A stretch of 10,820 nt of DNA from Saprospiraceae bacterium. Lineage in GTDB: Bacteria > Bacteroidota > Bacteroidia > Chitinophagales > Saprospiraceae. The first letter of the stretch is position 1; each line of letters begins with the position of its first letter. The position numbers and the translations under genes were made by a program. Shown piece by piece: positions 5,829-10,820 of the stretch. The DNA lies in NCBI GenBank assembly GCA_020850025.1, contig JADZFI010000159.1, positions 1 through 10,820 on the forward strand, given 5' to 3'. The notes under the pieces are model-generated. The model saw only the letters and a list, made by a program, of their open reading frames with translations, ran no database searches and had not been told where the DNA came from.

Positions 5829-7757
5829 TTACCGCTGGATCACCAGTTTTCGGGTATGGGCGAGTTCACCGTTTCTTACCTGTACAAAATAAACGCCATT
5901 GGGCAGTTGATTTAACTGGAAGTTGAACTGGTTGTCGCCTTTTGCAAGCGTCCTATGTTGGGAGAGTGCCATTTTCCCAGAGGGATCAAGGATGGTGACA
6001 CTTACCTGACCTTCATTTTCCATCGGCACTTCAACGACCACCTGGTCATTGGCCGGATTCGGGAACAAGCCAAAACCAACGTTTTCGAACACTACCTCCA
6101 CTGGAATTTCCTCACCAGGATCTGTGTCGGAACCATCCGTACGCCAGGCAGTTGATCTTCTGCTTGCTTTGAAGGTGTAGCACTGTGTATTGCTCCATGC
6201 ACCGTTGTATCCGTAAACATAGGCTTTATAGTTGGTGGATACCGTAGCATTGTTCAGGATAATGAGTTCGTCTTGAGTACCGCCATTTTCAGAGGTTCCT
6301 ACCAGCGTTGTCCCCCGGTACAATTTCAAATCGTAGTCAAACGGAAGCGTGGTCAACTCAACCTTGATGTTTTTTTGGCTGCTGGTATTTCCGAACTTGT
6401 AATAGTCTTTATCTCCGGAATAGGCAATCTGAGCGGTGAATGCTGTATTGATCGGCACTGATTTGGCTGTTCCGTTGGTGTTATTGGTTTCATACTGATC
6501 GGAACAGTTGGATACTGTAGTAAATTGAGCTGTTGAAGAATAATTACTGCCGGTGCCATCGCAGTCTGCTTTTACACGAAAATCGTAAAGCGTTCCGGCA
6601 GCCAGTCCGTTCAGGGTATGAGAGGTGCCGGTAATATTGTTGACAACAGTCCAACCGGGATCTGAGTTCTTTTTCCATTCCAGCGTGTAGGAGGTAGCTC
6701 CATTAACGGCATTCCAGTTGCAGGTTGCGCTGCTTTGGGTAACACCGGTGGCATTCAGCCCTGCAGGTGCATTACATTGATCGCCGGATGGTGCTTCGCA
6801 GCCGGGAGAAGAGGCCAGCGCTTCGCGGGCTCCACCAGCAGAAAACAAGGATTGCATCCGATTTTTTTGTCCGGCAGTAAACAAGTTCATGCAGGCATCG
6901 TCGGTGTAATCCATGTAATTCATGAACATATCGCCATTAGGACCATTGCTGCAACTCACCTGAGGGAAACTGGGGCATCCATAATTTTCATCTGCCTGGT
7001 TAGGGGTATCTGATACAACGTCGGAACCGGAGCAGGAGGTACCGTCGTCGCCCCAGATATGGTAGCAGTTCAACCAGTGCCCCACTTCATGAGTAGCCGT
7101 ACGGCCTTTATCGAATGGAGGAGAGGAATTAATGGTGCCGAAATAGGCGTAATCACAAACCACACCATCGGTGTTGGCCGGTCCGCCAGGGAATTGGGCA
7201 TAGCCAAGCAATCCACTGGAAAGATTGCACACCCAAATATTCAAATACCGATCGCGATCCCAGGCATCCAGGCCTCCGCTGCTGTAAAATTTTACATTAT
7301 CGTTGGTGCTGAACCCGTTTACCGTTGTTTGGCGCCTTTCAATCCCGCTGGTAGCATTGCCATTCGGATCCTGGGTAGCCATACAGAAGTTGATCTCACA
7401 ATCCGCTGCAACGCCCTGAAAAGCGCTGGGGGTATTTCCGGCATCCGCATTGGTGCGCCGAAAATCGTCGTTCAAAACGGTAATTTGGGAAAGGATTTCA
7501 TCATCGGAAATGTTTTGTGTACTGTTGTACCAAACTACATGCACCACCACCGGAATGGTGATAACGGTGCGGTCGTGGGCAGTTTGGGCAAATTTTTGAA
7601 CGTGCTCTTCGATACGGTCCATTTCCTGCCGCATGGCCGGATTATTCAATAATTGCTGCTGAAGTACTTCCTCCGCAGCACAGGTGCGGTGCTGCGCTGA
7701 AACATTCCAGGCACAAAGCATTAGCACACAGCAAGACCATAAGAACTTTCGATTCAT
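5829..7757 (-). CDS. Secreted M43 (pappalysin-type) zinc metalloprotease with T9SS sorting domain
   Basis: The 642-residue protein opens with a signal peptide (1-21, cleavage after NVSA), then a short propeptide-like region and an M43 catalytic domain (about 65-320). The zinc site is HEVGHWLNCYH (223-233): ligands H223, H227 and H233 and catalytic E224, with the Met-turn in NYMDY (280-284). A fibronectin type III domain follows (about 328-415), then a pre-peptidase C-terminal (PPC)-like beta domain (about 418-531, DQYETNNT... DKDYYKF), and a T9SS type A sorting domain from GLFPNPAND (563-571) to the end, finishing HTRKLVIQR. M43B enzymes such as cytophagalysin and ulilysin cleave extracellular proteins; the substrate here is unknown. 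The sorting domain predicts transport across the outer membrane and anchoring or release. The ATG at 7757 gives a proper signal peptide. It faces away from another exported peptidase gene across an AT-rich spacer. Confidence 0.93.
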   Translation of the reverse strand: MNRKFLWSCCVLMLCAWNVSAQHRTCAAEEVLQQQLLNNPAMRQEMDRIEEHVQKFAQTAHDRTVITIPVVVHVVWYNSTQNISDDEILSQITVLNDDFRRTNADAGNTPSAFQGVAADCEINFCMATQDPNGNATSGIERRQTTVNGFSTNDNVKFYSSGGLDAWDRDRYLNIWVCNLSSGLLGYAQFPGGPANTDGVVCDYAYFGTINSSPPFDKGRTATHEVGHWLNCYHIWGDDGTSCSGSDVVSDTPNQADENYGCPSFPQVSCSNGPNGDMFMNYMDYTDDACMNLFTAGQKNRMQSLFSAGGAREALASSPGCEAPSGDQCNAPAGLNATGVTQSSATCNWNAVNGATSYTLEWKKNSDPGWTVVNNITGTSHTLNGLAAGTLYDFRVKADCDGTGSNYSSTAQFTTVSNCSDQYETNNTNGTAKSVPINTAFTAQIAYSGDKDYYKFGNTSSQKNIKVELTTLPFDYDLKLYRGTTLVGTSENGGTQDELIILNNATVSTNYKAYVYGYNGAWSNTQCYTFKASRRSTAWRTDGSDTDPGEEIPVEVVFENVGFGLFPNPANDQVVVEVPMENEGQVSVTILDPSGKMALSQHRTLAKGDNQFNFQLNQLPNGVYFVQVRNGELAHTRKLVIQR

Positions 7758-8108
7758 AGATAAAAGATTTAAAATGTGAACAGTTTGATTTGGAAACGTT
7801 GTTCAGTTGATCGATTGGGAGCAAAAGCATTTGGATTATTCCACAGGATTAAGTCTGGCGAAATTTTGCAGAGCAAATATATTTTGCATATTTTATTCTT
7901 ATGTAATATTTTTTTTCACACAAACATCATTTAAATGATATAAGCAGCTAATAAAAACGAATAAATCGAAATATAAACCCAAAGAAGCCCAAAAATTATC
8001 CTTCGAAAAACATTTTATTAATCCAATCCATATTGCGACGAAACTTTCTGCGTTGAACAATAAGCAGAAATATCCCGTTCTTCGCCACTGGATCATCAAT
8101 TAAAGTCT
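7758..8108. other. AT-rich divergent spacer between two exported peptidases
   Basis: No credible gene lies here; a 66-codon minus-strand ORF (7899-8099) is AT-driven and has no recognisable features. The spacer holds a possible minus-strand -7 box (7874-7881), alternating copies of a TTTTGC/GCAAA motif (7863-7888) and a perfect 14-bp palindrome ATCATTTAAATGAT (7926-7939). I found no TAnnTTTG match on the plus strand for the M1 peptidase gene. Confidence 0.5.
7863..7888 (-). promoter_or_regulatory. Possible promoter/operator of the M43 protease gene
   Basis: TATATTTG on the minus strand (7874-7881) fits the Bacteroidetes -7 consensus, about 117 bp before the ATG at 7757. No TTTG lies at the expected upstream distance, so the promoter is weak or activator-dependent. 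The box is embedded in alternating motif copies on the plus strand: ATTTTGCA (7863-7870), GCAAA (7873-7877) and ATTTTGCA (7881-7888). These form two overlapping inverted repeats that could bind a regulator. Confidence 0.35.
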
Positions 8109-9983
8109 ATGACGCAACGATTTTTTTGCATTCTTACCTGTATGTTTCTGGCCGGCACATCAATCGGCCAAACCACCCTTTTTGTCCCCAGAAACTACCT
8201 TAAGCCTTACGAACTCGGAACGCGCAGCTGGGATGGCAAACCCGGGCCTAATTATTGGCAAAACAGGGCGTCCTACCGTATTAATGCCAGTATTGAGCCA
8301 AAAACACGGAAATTATCCGGCGAAGAAACCGTTACCTACATCAACAACAGCCCGGACACCCTGAAAACCATCCGGTTCAAACTTCAGCACGACCGCTACC
8401 GCAAAGGCGCCCAGCGTGGGTCCGACATTCCGGCCTCGGATGTCAGCGATGAAGGCACCCGCATCGAACGTATTACCCTGAACGGACAGCCCGTGGATGC
8501 TAAAAATCAAAATCGTTCTGCCACTTTTCTGGATGTTTCCATAAAAAACACACCACTGGCGCCCAAATCGAGCGCCACCTTTACCGTTCAGTGGTCGTAC
8601 ACCCTGCCGGCAGGCCCGGCTGCCAGGGAATGTACCTGCGACAGCACTACCTTTTTTGTTCCCTACTGGTATCCTCAGATTGCCGTGTACGACGATTTGA
8701 ACGGCTGGGCCAGTTTTCCCTACACCGGGCAGCAGGAATTCTACCATGATTTCGCTGATTATGATGTAAGCATCACTATGCCTGCAGGTTTTCAGGTTTG
8801 GGCCACCGGCGAATGGCAGAATGCACGCGAAATCCTTACGCCGGCGTATTTCAATCGTTGGGAAAAAGCTCAAAAGTCCACGGAAGTCATTTCCGTATTT
8901 TCAGAAGCGGAACTGAAAAAAGGCGGCATTTACCAGCGAAACGCCCCCAACACCTTCCGTTTCTTAGCCACCGATGTGCCTGATTTTGCCTTCGGAACCA
9001 GCGATCACTTCAACTGGGATGCCACTTCGGTGGTGGTGGACGACAAAACCGGTCGCCGCACCTTCGTCAGCGCTGCTTATAATACCGCATCAACCGACTA
9101 CCCTCAGGTAGCCCGCATTGCCGCCGACGGCATCCGGCTGATGAGCACCTGGCTGCCGGGGTATCCGTTCCCCTACCCTGTTATGACGGTGTTCAATGGC
9201 GACGACGGAATGGAATACCCAATGATGTGCAACGACGTGAGCACGGCGCCCCGCTCGCCCATGGGCCTCACGCTGCACGAGATCAGCCATACTTATTTCC
9301 CATTTATGATGGGCATCAACGAGCAGGACCATGCCTGGATGGACGAGGGCTGGGCAGCATTTTTTGATTACCTCCTCACCGATTCGCTCTCCAACCATAC
9401 AGAAGGCGGAGTGCGCGACTACTCCTCTATTGCCGGCACTGAAAACGACGTGCCACCCATGGTAAAATCGCGCAACCTGACCGCGGCTTACCGCAACGCA
9501 GCATATCAGCGCCCTTCGCAAGCCTACTTTACGCTGCTGAATCTGTTGGGATACGAAACCTTCCATGCCTGCATGACGGAATACCTGAATCGCTGGAAAG
9601 GCAAGCACCCGGCGCCTTTTGATTTTTTCCAAACCTGGAATCAGGCCTCCGGCCAAAACCTGGACTGGTTCTGGAAACCCTGGTTCTTTGACTGGGGCTA
9701 TCCGGATCTGGGCATATCGGGTGTAGTGCGTAATGAAGCCGGTAATAACCAGACCGTGTTGATCTCGCGAAAAGGCAACATACCGGTGCCCTTGCATCTG
9801 GAGGTCAGCTTTTCAGACGGCACCAAACAAAGCTTCCACCAAACGGCCGCCATCTGGAAAGACGGCAAACAAAATTTCCGGATCGAATGTCCGGCAGGGA
9901 AAACGGTGCAGTCGGCAAGTCTTGGGAAAACCACCATTCCGGACGCCGATAGAGCGGACAATAAATGGCCTGCAGGGAAATAA
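8109..9983 (+). CDS. Exported M1-family (aminopeptidase N-like) metallopeptidase
   Basis: The 624-residue protein has a signal peptide (1-20, cleavage before QTTLF). An N-terminal beta-rich M1 domain (about 50-240) is followed by a gluzincin catalytic domain. The zinc motif is HEISH (390-394), with the third ligand E413 exactly 18 residues on in MDEGWA (411-416): the M1 signature HExxH-x18-E. The substrate-binding GxMEN motif appears as GMEYP (367-371), as in divergent bacterial M1 peptidases, and Y466 in AAYQRPSQAYF is a candidate for the transition-state tyrosine. It lacks the long C-terminal helical domain of classical aminopeptidase N and ends after a short beta segment (about 535-610). 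There is no T9SS sorting domain, so a periplasmic or membrane-associated location is inferred. It probably trims peptides made by secreted endoproteases such as its divergent M43 neighbour. The ATG at 8109 yields a clean signal peptide. Confidence 0.93.
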   Translation: MTQRFFCILTCMFLAGTSIGQTTLFVPRNYLKPYELGTRSWDGKPGPNYWQNRASYRINASIEPKTRKLSGEETVTYINNSPDTLKTIRFKLQHDRYRKGAQRGSDIPASDVSDEGTRIERITLNGQPVDAKNQNRSATFLDVSIKNTPLAPKSSATFTVQWSYTLPAGPAARECTCDSTTFFVPYWYPQIAVYDDLNGWASFPYTGQQEFYHDFADYDVSITMPAGFQVWATGEWQNAREILTPAYFNRWEKAQKSTEVISVFSEAELKKGGIYQRNAPNTFRFLATDVPDFAFGTSDHFNWDATSVVVDDKTGRRTFVSAAYNTASTDYPQVARIAADGIRLMSTWLPGYPFPYPVMTVFNGDDGMEYPMMCNDVSTAPRSPMGLTLHEISHTYFPFMMGINEQDHAWMDEGWAAFFDYLLTDSLSNHTEGGVRDYSSIAGTENDVPPMVKSRNLTAAYRNAAYQRPSQAYFTLLNLLGYETFHACMTEYLNRWKGKHPAPFDFFQTWNQASGQNLDWFWKPWFFDWGYPDLGISGVVRNEAGNNQTVLISRKGNIPVPLHLEVSFSDGTKQSFHQTAAIWKDGKQNFRIECPAGKTVQSASLGKTTIPDADRADNKWPAGK

Positions 9984-9992
9984 ATACTGCAC

Positions 9993-10024
9993 TTGATTCT
10001 TGCGACAGGAAACCCGTACCTTTG
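9993..10024 (+). promoter_or_regulatory. Promoter of ahcY
   Basis: TACCTTTG (10017-10024) matches the -7 consensus exactly, with a partial -33 element TTG (9993-9995) 21 bp upstream. The start site near 10030 gives a leader of about 105 nt before the ahcY ATG. The TACCTTTGC core is the same as in the rocD promoter. Confidence 0.6.
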
Positions 10025-10053
10025 CGGCTCGAATTACAGGCAATAGCCAAATG

Positions 10054-10099
10054 TTGTTTGGATTAACACCTGCAATTTCCGGGTTTTCCAAACAAACCC
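10054..10099 (+). promoter_or_regulatory. Two mutually exclusive hairpins in the ahcY leader
   Basis: TTGTTTGG (10054-10061) is perfectly complementary to CCAAACAA (10088-10095). The alternative pair GGGTTT (10081-10086) and AAACCC (10094-10099) forms a 6-bp stem that uses part of the same right arm, so the two cannot form together. The layout is compatible with a conformational switch. The sequence does not match the SAH or SAM riboswitch classes as far as I can recognise. Confidence 0.3.
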
Positions 10100-10135
10100 C
10101 CATTCACTCACTTTTTCACTTACACACATTTATAA

Positions 10136-10820
10136 ATGGTTGCTACAGAAACTCGCCCAGCCTACAAAGTAAAGGATATTGCTTTGGCCGACTGGGGACG
10201 CAAAGAAATTCAATTGGCAGAAGCCGAAATGCCGGGCCTGATGGCGCTGCGCGAAGAATTTGGCGCCAGCAAACCCCTGAAAGGCGCACGTATAGCAGGA
10301 TGCCTCCACATGACCATCCAGACGGCCGTGCTCATTGAAACCCTGGTAGAACTCGGAGCAGAAGTTTCCTGGTCGTCTTGCAACATATTTTCCACGCAGG
10401 ATCATGCTGCTGCGGCCGTTGCTGCAGCCGGTATTCCGGTATATGCCTGGAAAGGCATGAATGCCGAGGAGTTCGACTGGTGCATTGAGCAAACCCTGTT
10501 TGCTTTTAAAGACAACCAGCCGCTGAACATGATCCTCGACGACGGGGGCGACCTCACCAATATGGTACTGGATCAGTACCCTGAGCTGGCTGCCGGCATC
10601 CGTGGCATTTCTGAAGAAACCACCACCGGTGTACACCGCCTGTACGAGCGCATGGCGAAAGGCACCCTGCCGCTTCCTGCCATTAATATCAACGACTCGG
10701 TTACCAAATCCAAGTTCGACAACAAGTACGGCTGCAAAGAGAGCCTGGTGGATGCCATTCGCCGCGCTACCGACATCATGATGGCGGGCAAAGTAGCCGT
10801 TGTAGCGGGTTATGGCGATG
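10136..10820 (+). CDS. ahcY: Adenosylhomocysteinase (S-adenosylhomocysteine hydrolase), N-terminal half
   Basis: The gene runs off the window; 228 codons are visible of an enzyme usually about 430-470 residues long. It reversibly splits S-adenosylhomocysteine into homocysteine and adenosine in the cytoplasm, relieving product inhibition of methyltransferases. Visible family hallmarks are CLHMTIQTAVLIETL (56-70), SCNIFSTQDHAAAA (81-94), LDDGGDLT (134-141), GISEETTTGVHRLY (157-170), and INDSVTKSKFDNKYG (185-199), which carries the catalytic K191, D195 and N196. The NAD-binding loop GYGD begins at 225, right at the edge. The start at 10136 is chosen because the protein then begins a few residues before the family's YKVKDIALADWG segment. 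It is transcribed alone from its own promoter, well separated from the M1 peptidase gene. No disruption is visible in the part seen. Confidence 0.96.
   Translation, partial: MVATETRPAYKVKDIALADWGRKEIQLAEAEMPGLMALREEFGASKPLKGARIAGCLHMTIQTAVLIETLVELGAEVSWSSCNIFSTQDHAAAAVAAAGIPVYAWKGMNAEEFDWCIEQTLFAFKDNQPLNMILDDGGDLTNMVLDQYPELAAGIRGISEETTTGVHRLYERMAKGTLPLPAININDSVTKSKFDNKYGCKESLVDAIRRATDIMMAGKVAVVAGYGD

Noticed and set aside
7899..8099. 66-codon minus-strand ORF in the divergent spacer
   Set aside because: AT-rich composition, no recognisable motif, no promoter with proper spacing; it overlaps the region expected to hold regulatory sites for the flanking genes.
10025..10135. SAH or SAM riboswitch in the ahcY leader
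   Set aside because: I could not match the conserved core of any SAH or SAM riboswitch class; only two short alternative hairpins are visible.

Overview
The window looks like chromosomal DNA from a member of the Bacteroidota, most likely Saprospiria (Lewinella or Haliscomenobacter-like; genus inferred, not demonstrated). The reasons are two proteins with type IX secretion (T9SS) C-terminal sorting domains, several promoters of the Bacteroidetes form TTTG-N20-TAnnTTTG, AT-rich leaders without clear Shine-Dalgarno sequences, and a moderate GC content with AT-rich intergenic spacers.

Layout. Positions 1-584 (minus) hold a broken T9SS-secreted protein: a signal peptide and short Cys-rich segment sit directly in front of a C-terminal region with a sorting domain, in two different frames, and a tandem 8-bp repeat lies at the putative start. 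Positions 585-928 hold no gene but carry a well-formed minus-strand promoter (853-884) and a hairpin with a T-tract. cinA (929-2191, minus) follows, then a MITE-like element of nested inverted repeats (2258-2385), a terminator (2412-2439) and a multi-spanning DUF2306-like membrane protein (2464-3168, minus). Facing away from it is a PfkB-fold protein (3425-4333, plus) that has lost the catalytic signature of the family. Next is ornithine aminotransferase rocD (4477-5724, plus) with its own promoter. rocD converges on a large secreted M43 metalloprotease (5829-7757, minus), with a long hairpin between them that serves as terminator. After a 351-bp AT-rich divergent spacer comes a secreted M1-family metallopeptidase (8109-9983, plus), and then the start of ahcY (10136 to the window edge, plus), again with its own promoter and a structured leader.

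Functionally this is mostly a housekeeping and secretion neighbourhood, not one pathway: NMN/nucleotide salvage (CinA), arginine/ornithine catabolism (RocD), the methyl cycle (AhcY) and two exported zinc peptidases. No defence system, CRISPR array, phage gene, tRNA or rRNA was seen. The points most worth a second look are the apparently catalytically dead PfkB protein, the MITE whose hairpin core recurs as a terminator 3.4 kb away, the repeat-controlled reading frame at the broken T9SS gene, and the orphan promoter at 853-884.
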